Assembly (NCBI GenBank): GCA_003184365.1
Contig: NKYR01000005.1
Location: 372,001-436,000 of the forward strand
Direction: 5' to 3'
Source: Evernia prunastri
Lineage: Eukaryota; Ascomycota; Lecanoromycetes; Lecanorales; Parmeliaceae
Length of the DNA: 64,000 nt
In this document: positions 1-11,673 of the stretch, in pieces
Numbering within the stretch: the stretch's first letter is position 1
How the letters are laid out: every line of letters starts with the position of its first letter
Translations under genes and position numbers: made by a program
The notes under the pieces: generated by a model
What the model saw: the letters and a program-made list of their open reading frames with translations, nothing else
What the model was told of the DNA's origin: nothing
The model's database searches: none

Positions 1-2
1 TC

Positions 3-1565
3 ATTAAAAAGATACCGACGGAGGTAATCAAGAGAGCGAAGGGGCTGGCAATTTTTACGACTATGAGGACAGGCTTGTGGGTGAGTGGAGCTGGAGGGTC
101 TGGAATTTTGCTTGGCAGAAAGGAAGATGGCAGTTGGTCACCGCCCTCTGGTATCTTGCTACATACTGCAGGCCTGGGCTTCATGGTCGGAGTCGATATC
201 TACGATTGCGTGGTAGTCATCAACACCGAGAAGGCACTGGAAGCGTTCACTAAGATACGAGCTACGGTTGGAGGGGAGATCAGTGTCGTGGCAGGGCCGG
301 TCGGGGTAGGTGGAATATTGGAGACGGAGCTGCATAAGAGGCAGGCACCCGTTTTCAATTACATGAAGAGTCGAGGGTTCTACGCTGGGGTGCAAATCGA
401 TGGAACAGTGATTATCGAGAGAGGTGATGAGAATGAAAGATTCTACGGGCAAAAGCTGTCTGTTGCGGAAATCCTAGCAGGCAAAGTCAGGCACGAGCCA
501 TACGAGATTCGGACACTCATGGCTACGATCAAGGCAGCTCAGGGCGACAATGTCGATGAAGGCTTGATAGCACCAGCCGAGCCTACACCTGGGGACTTTG
601 AGGTGGCGGATGATCCAGGCACGGGGTTTGGCCTGCCGCCTTCGGAAGATGACCCAGACCCTTTTGGAGTCCACGCCTTGGAGGAGCAAGGTATGGAGAT
701 CAAGGAGATCACAGAAGCTGGCACAAAGAGTAGACCAAGCAGTGATGCCTTCGAATACAAACCTTCACCACACAGCCCAATTTTCAGCAATTTCAATAAT
801 CGACAGAACAGTATCACCAAGAGAGATTCCAAGAGAGACAGTGGTCGACTCAGCATTGCCAGCACTGATCGCGGTACACAGACCGCCGAGCCTATTCAAA
901 TGCCAACCTCCACAGATTCTCCCAAGAGATCAGGAAGCCATAGCCCGATCACGAAAACGTCACAAAACCTCGCAGATGATGCTGATGAGGGCGAGCTTGT
1001 TCACGATCTAGATAGTCACGAGGAGGAAGGCCAAGAAATGCCAGTGATCCAGAAAGCCAAGGTGGTCACTATACCTAAGCGGATACCACCAGCCCTACCA
1101 CCCCGAAGTCCTTACCGGAACTCAAGTTCGAAGAGCGCCAGTCTCGATCTACCCACAAGTCCTCTTGCACAAGACCATGAAGGATCAGGGTTAGGTATCG
1201 ACCTCACTGGTCCACCAGATGGTCAGGTTAACAGCGAAAGCGAAGCCTCCTTACCCGACGGTCAGCATGGGCTTGAGGACAAATTGACTGAAGTTCATTT
1301 ATCTCCTCACTATGATCCTGAAAGGCTATCGCCGAAGAAGGACGGCTTTGACGAAGTCTCAATGAGTGGATCAGACTATTCACGCACGCCTGCAGAAACA
1401 CCCATCAAGATGGAGGACAATGAAGTGAGCAGCGGACTCGCTGTTCATACATTGAAGGAGAATGAGGGACCTATTAAGGCGGTAATTAATGACGACGAGG
1501 AGTTCCATTCTATACCTAGCACGCCGTTAGAAGCATCTTACCCTGGCGCATGGAAAAGCGGATAG
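3..1565 (+). CDS. SYLF (DUF500/Ysc84-type) domain protein, 5' partial
   Basis: The reading frame is already open at the left edge and ends at a stop at 1563-1565, so the N terminus lies outside the window. Visible residues run from 'KKIPTEVIKRAKGLAIFT' through 'GFMVGVDIYDCVVVINTEKAL' and 'GRFYAGVQIDGTV'-like segments, which is the SYLF fold; this domain binds phosphoinositides and actin in Ysc84/Lsb3 and SH3YL1. It occupies roughly the first 180 visible residues. The remaining about 340 residues are Ser/Pro/Glu-rich and look disordered, with short basic-proline stretches ('PPALPPRSPYR') that could bind SH3 domains. There is no C-terminal SH3 domain, unlike yeast Ysc84, so it matches the longer SYLF-plus-tail proteins of filamentous fungi. 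A role at endosomes or cortical actin is inferred from the family. No intron is needed in the visible part. Confidence 0.85.
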   Translation: MKKIPTEVIKRAKGLAIFTTMRTGLWVSGAGGSGILLGRKEDGSWSPPSGILLHTAGLGFMVGVDIYDCVVVINTEKALEAFTKIRATVGGEISVVAGPVGVGGILETELHKRQAPVFNYMKSRGFYAGVQIDGTVIIERGDENERFYGQKLSVAEILAGKVRHEPYEIRTLMATIKAAQGDNVDEGLIAPAEPTPGDFEVADDPGTGFGLPPSEDDPDPFGVHALEEQGMEIKEITEAGTKSRPSSDAFEYKPSPHSPIFSNFNNRQNSITKRDSKRDSGRLSIASTDRGTQTAEPIQMPTSTDSPKRSGSHSPITKTSQNLADDADEGELVHDLDSHEEEGQEMPVIQKAKVVTIPKRIPPALPPRSPYRNSSSKSASLDLPTSPLAQDHEGSGLGIDLTGPPDGQVNSESEASLPDGQHGLEDKLTEVHLSPHYDPERLSPKKDGFDEVSMSGSDYSRTPAETPIKMEDNEVSSGLAVHTLKENEGPIKAVINDDEEFHSIPSTPLEASYPGAWKSG

Positions 1566-1867
1566 AGAAGGTTTCCGTTAGAGCTTTACGGTGTGTTGCA
1601 TGTCTTGATAGACCTTTGAGATGACTAGACGACAGCTAGTATTTCGCTGAAATCATTGACTTGAAGCTCTCTGCAAAGCTCTCTGCATCATGCGAGTCTT
1701 GCGCAAAAATGTCTCACATATTCCAGAAACGCCAAGAAATGCTGCCTGGCGCTAAGCCTAGAAGGGCGGCAACCTACCGGCAAAAAGATCCCCACAACAA
1801 ATATATTTCTCTGTCTCCATCTCCCATTTTGTTTTTTTGACAACCGTCGACCAAGCCAATTGCAAGC

Positions 1868-4688
1868 ATGGCAAGTGCACTTAACGACTGCGTGATAGCC
1901 TTGAGTGGGAAATTCGACGAGACGCATGGTAAGCAAATCATCCTGGGCATCTGACGCTGCTTTACGCCCAACGCCAGAGTGAACAAGGCACTGTCCAAAC
2001 TCTGACCTTGCCCTGAATTTCAAAGCAAAGATAGGAGCCCTTATCAAGAAGAATGGCGGCAAACACAGCACCAAGATCTCTGGACAAGAGGTCACACACC
2101 TTATCACAACTACTAAGCACATCGACGCCCAGGCCGACAAAGGTGAGACTTTCAGGACCTTGCCTATCCAACTGCGTATGGCGTCAATCGTCTCATAGTC
2201 TCCTCGTCTGAGCTTGAATACACACTCTCACTTAACGACTCTATTTAGCAGCCAGATCTCATCCTTCATATCTCTTTCAGCTCACTGTATCTCCTTCAAA
2301 TGGCTCTCTGCAGCCTGCCTTCTTCGCGTTTCATCCTACATTCGGCTAACGCTCTGGTGTTTGTCTCTGTGAAAGTCAAGGAAGCTAGCCAATTCCCTGA
2401 CATCAAAATCGTCAACTTCGACTGGCTCATCTCTACTGTTAACAGCCAAGTCCGGGCCGATGAAGCTCAATTCTCGTTCGATCAAACAGGTTCCAGTCAA
2501 TACGCAGCTAGGAATTCAATGAGCCCCACTCCTTCTAAGAAAAACACCAAGGGTAAGAGCAGGAAGCGACCGCGTAGTCCGACCCCGGTCGAATCGGACC
2601 CATTCGATGTAGACGAGCCCGCGGAAAGTTCGCCTACGAAGAGGCATAAGGATGTACAGACAGCAAAGTCTAACTCCCTTCTGATCCCAGTGGACGAGAC
2701 ATGCCCTCTTGCAGGTAACACTTTTAATCGCGAACCTTTCTTCGTGGAAGCTATACCAACTGACGGCGACAGGAACGCATCGAGTATACATCGACGAAGA
2801 CGGAATGATCTACGATGCAGCGTTAAACCAAACAAACGCCGGACAAAATAACAACAAATTCTACCGTGTTCAGATCTTAAGTTCTGGCGCTGGAAATTAC
2901 CAGACCTGGACACGCTGGGGCAGAGTTGGCGAATATGGAAATGGGACGACACTTGGGGATGGTACCTTGAAAGCTGCGATGGTAGCGTTTGAGAAGAAGT
3001 TCAAAGAGAAAGCTGGGGTCACATGGTCCCACAGATTTGACGCGCCGACAGGAAATAGGCAGAAAGGATACTACACTTTCATCGAACGCAAATACGAAGA
3101 CGACTCAGATGACGATGATGCTGAGCGTCGACCTGTAGCGAGCAGCAGCGGGACCTCGAGGAATGAGGGGAATGTTAGCCCTGTCAAGCGAGCGGATAGT
3201 GCACTTCCAAAACCCGTCCAGCGACTCATGGAGTTGATCTTCAACCAGCAGTACTTTGCCGATACGATGATAGAATTGGACTACGACGCAAACAAGTTAC
3301 CTCTGGGAAAGCTGAGCAAGCGCACATTGGAGAAGGGTTTCGAGATTCTCAAAGAGCTTGGAGAATTGCTTATGGATCCATCCGTTGCCGATAACAAGCA
3401 TAATATGACCTGGAATGATGCAATCGCGGCATGTAGTAATGCTTTCTTCACCGTCATCCCTCACGCTTTTGGTCGGAGCCGACCACCGACCATCTCGTCT
3501 GATGAGAAGCTGAAGAAGGAGATCACCTTGATGGAATCACTGAGCGATATGCAGATCGCTAGCACCATCATGAATGACACTGGAGGAGACGCTGCTGTTA
3601 ATGCGCTGGATCGTCAATTCGCTGGGCTGGGATTGCAGGAGATGACACCACGTAAGCCTTGATCCCCCGCTCCCACCATACTGCCGCCTCATGTATCTAC
3701 ACGTTGCGTCGTTCCCGCTTTTGAACGCTGCCATGGCTTCGTGTTGATAGATAATGCCTATCTAGTGGATAACATCTCGGACGAGTTCAAGCTCCTACAA
3801 CAATACCTGATCAAATCACATGGACACACCCATCATCTCTCATTCGAGGTACCGCTCCATCCTCTCCAGGCAATCTCAGACACTCATCTCGCAAATCTAG
3901 GTTCAAGACATTTTCCGCATCGAGCGCAACGGCGAAGAGAAGCGCTTCGCGCAGCTATCTTTCGCCAAAATGAAAGTCAGCGACCGCCGTCTCCTCTGGC
4001 ACGGCTCTCGAGTCACCAACTACGGCGGCATCCTGTCTCAAGGTCTTCGCATCGCCCCTCCAGAAGCCCCAGTGAATGGCTACGCGTTTGGCAAGGGAGT
4101 CTATCTCGTGAGCTTTCCGAAAACCTATGCCCCAATAACGAGAGCACTTTGCAGTCGACCGTGCTAACACACCAGACTCGCAGGCCGACATTTCTTCCAA
4201 ATCAGCCAACTACTGCCAGTCTCAAGCTTCCAGCAACACCGGCCTCCTCCTCCTCTGCGAAGTCGAACTCGGCAAACCGATGCTCGAGCTCGAAACCGGT
4301 CGTTCTGACGCCGCGGAGCTGGCCAAACAGCACGGATACATCGCGACGTGGGGCAAGGGCGCCACGGCGCCTAGGGGATAGAAGGACGCGGGCTGCGTGA
4401 ATGCAAACTTGGCCGGAGTGATGATGGTATGCGTTTGGCCCCATACTCATCGTTCGGGACTGGCACGACGCTGACATCAACTGACAAGCCCGACACGACT
4501 CGAGAGCCCGGACCGGCGAATTATGCGTCTAGCTATCTGCAGTACAACGTACGGCCCTCGGACGTTCTTTTCTTACACGGGAACCACGCGCTAACGGCGT
4601 TTATGAATACATTGCCTACGACATCGCCCAGGTCAAGCTCCGCTATCTGCTGCGTGTGGAGATGACGCAGAATGCGTTCGGGTACTGA
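1868..4688 (+). pseudogene. Poly(ADP-ribose) polymerase (BRCT-WGR-PARP), probably inactivated
   Basis: Exons read as 1868-1928, 2026-2142, 2376-2714, 2773-3651, 3766-3848, 3901-4107, 4184-4426, 4489-4548 and 4605-4688; all phases close, giving about 690 codons. The order is BRCT (ending 'FPDIKIVNFDWLIS'), a Lys/Arg-rich linker, WGR ('TRWGRVGEYG'), the helical regulatory domain, then the catalytic domain with 'LLWHGSRVTNYGGIL' and 'SKSANYC', which supply His and Tyr of the H-Y-E triad. Two lesions are visible. Codon 4379-4381 is TAG where the family has Trp ('APRG*KDAG' instead of 'GWKDA'). The last intron (from 4549) should end just before 'EYIAYD' at 4605 but reads AT instead of AG at 4603-4604. 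The nearest AG (4631-4632) would splice in frame but delete 'EYIAYDIAQ', including the catalytic Glu. The junction of the first two exons is the least certain. A sequencing error could explain one lesion; two is harder. Confidence 0.75.
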
Positions 4689-5046
4689 AACGCGATGGGT
4701 GCGTCGAGCCTCGAAGTTAGGCAAGTCTGAATCTAGACGTAAGGGATCACGTGGTGGCAGAGATGCTTTCGGTTCTGGCATTTACGGCTATCAGCTACAG
4801 CTGTTCATGTTTGCAAAGATACCCGCTTATATGGCTAGCTGGACCGATTTTGAGCGAGTAATAGGCAGCAGGAAGGTTCAGAGCAAGTGGCGCTTCAGAT
4901 ATTGATGGCATTGCTATCCTTAGAATCTGATTGGTCCGAAACCGATGCTATGCCGCTCTAAATGCATCATTATCCCTCATACGTGGATGGAATTGCTCTC
5001 CTCTGATAAAAGCAAAGACATCACAGGCGTCGAAACCTCGGCCTTC

Positions 5047-6394
5047 TCACAGCACATATCCGTCCTCCGTACTCAAACCGTTCTCATTAGATCCCCCTCC
5101 CAGCCCGTCGTCGCCACTCGGTCCCTGAGCCCACACATCATCCATGGCCACTCCGCCGATAGCCCCAAACCCGCCCCTCCCCTTCCCCCTGCTCGCTGCT
5201 TCCACGATCCCAAATTTCCGCCCCATTTCCCTAGCCTCTTTCACGCTCTTGCCCAAGGTCCCGAGTAGCGACACGAGCTCCACGTCCGATTTTTCGGCGA
5301 GCGTCTCCTCCCGGAACGTCGAGTGGTGCTCTGGCGGTAGCAGGAGGGGCAGTCGCGAGAGGAGGGCGAGGGTTGAGCGGAGCAGGGGGTGGTTGAGTTC
5401 GGAGATTTCGGTGTCGGCTGGGGGCGTGGTGGGGTCTGAAGGTTGGTCGTTGGTGGTGGTTGTTAGGTGGGATGGTGGGAGGGACGTGAGGTAGGCTTTT
5501 AGAAGTTGGATGCGAGCGTGGAGCATTTTCACTGCGTTCGCGCGGGTGGTGAGCGATGCAACGACTGTCTCTGCACATTAGCAACCACCTCGGTCATTCA
5601 AGAAATGGTGCAGACATACGTTCTTCATCCTCCGAACTCAATATACTCGAATCATCCACAGCCTTAACCTCCCGGTCCACCGCTTTCCCCTTCTTGTCCA
5701 CCTGCCCAATCGCTTTCTGCGATGCCTGGCCTTTTTTATCCTTCGCTGCGCTGTCGATAGCCGTGGCATTCCCTCCACCCCTAGCCACGAAGTCCACACC
5801 TATCATCTCCGCCTCTCCAGTCTCGACGCTGTAGGGCAGTTCGCGGAACTTCAGATCCAGCGGTGCTTCGGCGCCATCTATTTCCATGCCTTGGCCTTCG
5901 TTGTTCTCGTAGACGCTCTCGTAGATGGTGAGTGGGAGCTTCCCGCCCACCGCCGCCCCTTCGAGCACGCTGGACGGGTGGAAGGCGACGAGAACGGCTG
6001 TTTCATTGTAGGTGTGTAGGATCTGCTGATGGATGGGCACATGCACGCCCTCCGGCCCCGTCACTGGGGTTGTAGTGAACCATCCCACCAACTCCAAAGC
6101 TGGGGCCGAATGCACGTCTTTATACTGCTGCAGTCGGTCTTTGAACCACGCCTCGTGCAGTAGTATCTGCTCGTTATGTTGCACGGTCTGGCATTCGAAA
6201 GCGTGCTCTAAGCTGACGGAGCGGCCGGACTGTTGGCCGATGAGGGCGCCGACTATGGGTGTATTGTGGCGGCGGAGTGTGTGCCGGGTTATATAGTCAG
6301 AGATTGTGAGCAGGATGAGAGGGTGCAGGTTTATGTGGAGGTCGGAGGAGGGGGATTTGTGAGTGGAGAGGAGGGAGGTTGACGCAGGAGCCAT
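5047..6394 (-). CDS. csnF: COP9 signalosome subunit 6 (MPN domain)
   Basis: Two exons, 6394-5620 and 5570-5047, joined across a 49-bp intron in phase 1, encode 432 residues. The N-terminal MPN domain begins near residue 19 ('DLHINLHPLILLTISDYITR') and includes 'NTPIVGALIGQQSGRSVSLEHAFEC' features and 'VGWFTTTP'. The metal-binding JAMM residues (H-x-H...D) are not present, as expected for the catalytically silent MPN- subunit CSN6 that pairs with CSN5. The C-terminal half carries the helices starting 'NAVKMLHARIQLLKAYL'. CSN6 acts in the nuclear/cytoplasmic COP9 complex that removes Nedd8 from cullins. A Lys/Asp-rich insert (about 205-255) lies between the domains. The gene converges on the PARP gene, whose reading ends 358 bp away. 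The Met at 6394 is taken as start because the MPN domain follows at the usual distance. Confidence 0.88.
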
Positions 6395-7876
6395 GGTGAG
6401 AGGTATTTGATGGGTCAGTACCCTAAGAGATGGACATTTGAGGTTGAATCAAAAGTGTTGCCTGAAGTTCGCCGAGATATCTGCCTTACCTGCGAGCCTA
6501 CCTTACCTTAGGGTAGGTACCGCCTGCATAAAACACGGAGTGAACAGCGCTAGTATTAGCCCTAACCCTATTTTCGAGAAGGCAGCCACAGAATTTTTTG
6601 AGAGCGAAGGAATGCATGGGGCACTCAACCCCAGATTGGACTGATGCCAGCTACACTTCCATTATCCATACCCTTTCTGAACGCACTTTTACGGAGGAAA
6701 TCTTACAGAGATCTTGGCGTCAAATCTCGGGTTGTGCCGGATTATTAATGTACTTTTTCATGATTTGATCTCTGCATGAGATCTGCAGCCGCTAAATTGC
6801 AGATGCGCACCGAGTTGATCGTTACTTGTACGAGAAGCCTCTATGTGCGGGACATGATGTTCAGCCTTGTACACCCCCCCCCCCCCCTGGCCTCCTGGCT
6901 CTAGAAACCTCTGAAATTGATGTTACCCGGCCTCTAGAAAGACACGCAGGGTCCTTTCCAGCAACGTGCAACATTGACAGGGCGAGGATCATTGCGAGAC
7001 ACATATGTAGCTCTGCCATGGGAATTATCCATGATAGGCTCGTAGCCGCTAAGAACTCCTGTGTGTAGCCTCTTGCACGGCTTGTAACCCAATAGTCTGG
7101 TTTATGCAAGCATCAGCCTCTCCTGCTGCATTAAGGAGCCCCAAGTATCCGATCGAAAAGCAGCTCCGAATTCCTTTTGCAATTATGAAGACCCCCACTT
7201 TTGATGTCAAATCCTGGAATTTTGCCCCCCTACAGGCTGACCCAGCTCCTACCACAGTTGACCAAGCCAAGGTGCAGTCAGGCAATTGGCAATTTGACAC
7301 GTTCAGACGCCAGGCCAGGGTACCCGAGCGCATATCGTTTGCAAACAGTGGGGTAGATCACCAGTAGATTCCCATAAGTCCTAAATTATTCCGAGCCTAC
7401 CTAGACTTTATTGCCAGCCTTCCGTCCGCTATAAAATGCAAGTCGATCACCAAGAGAGCATTGGCATTTTGACAAGAAGCCGCCGTTGGTATAAAAGTGA
7501 ACGCTCTAAGTAAAACCGATTCTGGTTGTAGATGCACGAACCTTGACATGTCCGACTTTTCAGTAGTAAGGCACAAATAGGGCCCCGGCAAGACAATATC
7601 GCCAGCTAATGCTGTAGCCTGATGAAGAATGAGTTTTCACCCCTGCTGTGTCCTTCATGATTGTAGGGTTGTGAGGGCGGGTAGTGACTCACCTGCATTT
7701 CTGTGGCAAGCTGGTTTGCATGAATCCAGACGACTGGACCGTCGATCTGAGTGTTGAAACCCGAATCAAGCCACCCCATATGCTCGAGTCACAATACATG
7801 GCATTCTTATGGATATCGGCATCTTTGGGTATGACTATCGTTAAACGACTGCGTGTTGAACAATTGTCGAATATAA
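6395..7876. other. Intergenic, no gene recognised
   Basis: About 1.5 kb upstream of CSN6 and downstream of the Est1-type gene. ORFs are short and without recognisable domains. Visible features are a C-rich homopolymer near 6870-6885 and a TACCTTAC-type repeat around 6490-6515. A minus-strand segment near 7690-7740 reads 'GPVVWIHANQLATEMQ' and loosely resembles one at 13.6-13.7 kb, so a gene relic is possible. Confidence 0.5.
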
Positions 7877-10800
7877 TTATGGTTTAACCAAATCATGCGA
7901 TTCGGAATCACTGATCCGAAAAAGTTCTTCGAGCTTCTGAGGATCCGAGGCGGGATCTGCAGGCTCTTCTTTGGTCGTTCCGACCCTCCAAGGCGATGAA
8001 CCAGGGTCTATCACAGTACTTGAGGGCCACGACACAACTTTGGGATTAGGGTGTTCATCTGCAGTACCTGCTGCCGAATTCATTTCAGGATAGACGTCCC
8101 TCATCGTAATATCGTCAGCAACATGCTCTTGTTCAACATGTTTAGAGGAGTTCATTTGGGCAGAAACATCTTCAGCCCGATTATCTGTGGGAGTTGATGC
8201 TCGTGTCGACTCTTCTGAAGGTTCTTGCGAGTCAGACGGAGCAAGACTCATGGTTCGAGGGGTTTCGGCGATGGTCCCCACATCTTCCATGGTGCTGTCT
8301 TGGTAATTGGATTCAGCTTCTGTTTGAGGTTCTACACCGATCTGATCTGGCTGAGACATCGTGGACGAAAGTCCACAAATCTTATTGGCGTAATCTGTAG
8401 GCGAGAAGCATCTGTCCTCGTTATCAAAGTATATCCATTTTTTACCCTAGTAAAGAGTCAGTACGATACCCAAAACACCCGTAGTCAGACAAACAAAAGC
8501 TATTCTGTGCCCAAGCCAAAAGAGCCTGTCTGCACGCTCGCAAATCATCGATGGCAGATCCAATGAACGTTCATCATCATCGATCATCGCATTCGAAAAC
8601 CAACTCTCTGGAAAGTACCGTTGGCTGTACAGCTGGCCCCGCATCACAAAATCCTCTGGGAGTGGTCGACCAGGTCCTTCCTCTCGTTCGGGAAATTCTT
8701 CGGAACGCAAGCTCAGATCTGCACTTCGAGACGGTGTAGACAGAGAGTTGAGGAATGAGCAGATGCCAATCCAGGGGACGTATATTTCGATGCACCTCAT
8801 GGCCTGTTCCGCACCGACAAGAGTCCAAAGGAAAACCAGGTAGACATGTACCAAGGGATGAACGTTTGGATCCTCAGGGCGTTTCAAAGAGACACTCAAG
8901 GTAATGAATGCAATTTTGGAAGCCAGCACAACAGCCTCCATGGATGATTCTGGGGATGAGGATAACACATCTTCAAAGTTTGATGTTCTGTTGCTTTGAG
9001 AATCCAAAGACTTGGAAAAGCCATGCTGGGGAGCCTCATCTTTCAATTGATCAGCATTCTCGGAGGCCTCAATTGCCATGCGGAGGATAGGTTTTGGAGC
9101 TCCATGTTTGGCAATTCCGTACTCGAACAAAGCAGCAATATTTGCAACAGCAGCAAGGACCCCGACTTCCTTGAATCTGGCAGCAAGCTTGATAATGTAA
9201 CTATCTAACAAATCGTCGGCTTCAATATCCTTGACTGCCTCATTGAACTGCTCCGGAGATTCAGCGGGGCCTTTCGTAAAGAGAATCCCATGTGCTCTAA
9301 TGAATTTGGTTTCGAACGAGGATCGACGGGCTGCTGATTCCTTGCCATTAAGAATAGGATTGAAGAGGGTCATGATACTTCCTTTGGCACTCTCGAAAGG
9401 AGTGACACAAGTCAAGGACCTAGTGTAGAGCGATAGCTGTTCGAGGGTGTAGGGACGAGCGAGAATGGCCAGATGATGATAGAGCCGTCCCACATTTGGG
9501 CTCTTGTCAGCAGCTTTGTTGTACCAGAAACGGGCGACGTTGCTCCAAACCTCGCGATCCTTGGGCTCGTCATCCTCAATGGCCATTCTATACCTTCCTA
9601 AGTCGCCTAGATGACAACATATGAGTAAATCAGAATTGGAACTGGAATATTTGCAATTTACCGAGACACTCAATCCAAGTATCCTCAAACGTCGATACCG
9701 TCTCATAAAGTAGAGCCATCATCGAGTATGCTATGTAAATAAAGGCAAGCATATGCTCCAGTGACTGAGGAAGCCTGTGACGCAAGACTTCAAGGAAGGC
9801 GTGAATCCCATGTCGCCACATCCTAGCTGGCATGGAGTACTTTGCTGCTAACCTACTCAAAGCTTGACTTGCAGAGGGATGCTGCGACGCCAGGAAAAAA
9901 TCGTGGTGTTCATGTAAAAGTTGCTTGTGAAGTGCGATAAGTGACTGCCACTGATCATTCTTTAAATCAATCTTTTTGGATGGGTCCTTTTCCTGGGCGG
10001 CCGCCGACTGTCGCTCATCGATGTCAATACATTTGGCTTCGACCATGACCAAGCCAGCATAGATTCCCTTCACTTCCACTACGAGCTGCTCATGAGAAAT
10101 GGGCCTGGTATCTGGCTGCAAAAGCATCTCAGGATCAGCTTCCAAACCCTCAGGCGGTTCTTCACCCGGCGGAGAGTCACCATCGGAAGGCGGTGGCTCA
10201 TTCTTTGTTAAAATTTTAGTCTTTCTTGAACTATCAAACTGAGTAACCTTGGGCTCGGTAGACATGACCTGTTCTTGAGGTGATGCAATGTTTGACCATT
10301 CTTCAACAAATTCTGGCTTCTTTGCTTTGGACCTGAGCTCCTTTGATGAAAACGGACGGCGAGAGGGCTTGTTTACGTGGCCAGGCGGCATATCTCTTCG
10401 GACAGTCTTACGCGTGCTTGAATCATGGATTTTCGCATCCCACGATGGCTTGTTCGAACCAGGTGCATCACGTTGAAACTCCGGATCGTGCTCATTGGCC
10501 TGCTGCCGATTAGGATCGGACTCCTTACCAATAGAAACTCCAAGAGAGCCGGTTCTGGTATGACGTGCTCTAGCAAGCATGGGAGTTGGTCTCGGGGCAG
10601 CTAGTGGTTGTAGTCCTGGCGAGCCAGACTCACCTTCCGGTCCCCTTTTACGTGGATTGTTCTCTAGAGCAGAATTTTCACCAAAGAGTATATCATGTGT
10701 GCCTGTGTTTCGCCCTTGCCCATGAGCTAGGATTTCAACATCGGCAGTCCTCTTTGCTTCTCCTTTTCCGTCGTCTGGTGCAGATTTGGGTCGATGAAGA

Positions 10801-11673
10801 GAAGCAGGCCTCAGCTCGCCTTCGACGATGGGCTTTATGCGATTGCCAAAGGAGGCAATCTTTGTCTGAGGGGGGCCATTGACAATTTCGTCGGGGTTCG
10901 GCTGGTTCTGCCTAGAGATTCATGCGTCAGCCGACGGAAATGCTTGAGACAAGGCTACCATTTAGCTAATCCTTTGACCCGTACGCTACTTCCGGTCACG
11001 CTCACTTTGAAAACGTACCCCTTTGTAGCCTGAAACATCTTTTTTGCCTCAACTTCCTCTGTCGATCCCATGTCCTCTATAAAGTCTTGGTGAGCCTCCT
11101 TGGCGTGATTCCATGCCTTGGGCCATGCCTGAAACCATCTCTCGCATATTGGACATGTGTAGCCGCTGCCGTATCCTCCAGCGGCAGACCTTTTATGACT
11201 CTGAATCTTGGTATCCAAGTCGAATGCTTTGCCCATGCCTGTGCATGTATGGACGACCAGGAAGTCGGCTAGGGTATCCTGTGTCAATGTAGTGGCTGAG
11301 TAACGTCATCAGCAATGTGCAGGGTTGGCATGGCGATGTAGCAGATGACCGTACTTGCTGGGCAGAATTTCTGGGTGACCGGGTCATCATTTGCCTCGGC
11401 TGACAACGGCAATTGCTCGGAGTCTCCGTCGGAAGGCGAACGAATTCAGTAGGTCCAGAGTCTTACGACAGCGAGCGCCGTGAAAATGTGGTCTGCTCTG
11501 GCCTTTCGTAGATATAGCCAAGTGGCAGCAGAGCCGCATGTGGAACGCGAACCAAATGGTGGGCGGACGGAGTGAGTAGCGCTAAACGCCTGAATCCGCC
11601 TGATGATCTGATCCAAATCGTTGTGCGTTGAAAGCGATATAAGGCTAGAGTTTGAGAACTGGAATCGCTGCAA
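7877..11673 (-). CDS. Est1/SMG-type DNA/RNA-binding domain protein with C2H2 zinc finger; 5' end uncertain
   Basis: Exons in transcription order: about 11673-11467, 11415-11355, 11295-10959, 10911-9662, 9606-8495 and 8446-7877. The last five are in phase throughout and give 1110 codons. A C2H2 finger ('YTCPICERWFQAWPKAWNHAKEAH') lies in the 11295-10959 exon. A long Ser/Pro/Lys-rich linker follows, then the Est1-type helical domain: 'DTWIECLGDLGRYRMAIEDD', 'WSNVARFWYNKAADKSPNVGR', 'LYHHLAILARPYTLEQLSLY' and, near the end, 'RLFWLGHRIAF' spliced to 'GKKWIYFDNEDRCFSPTDYA'. The Est1/SMG5-7 family acts in telomerase recruitment and nonsense-mediated decay; which role applies here cannot be told. 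The acidic Ser/Thr-rich tail (last about 160 residues) looks disordered. The first exon begins after a likely acceptor (TTGCAG) and its upstream ATG exon was not found. Annotation pipelines may split this into two genes; the phase-2 intron 10958-10912 argues for one. Confidence 0.78.
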
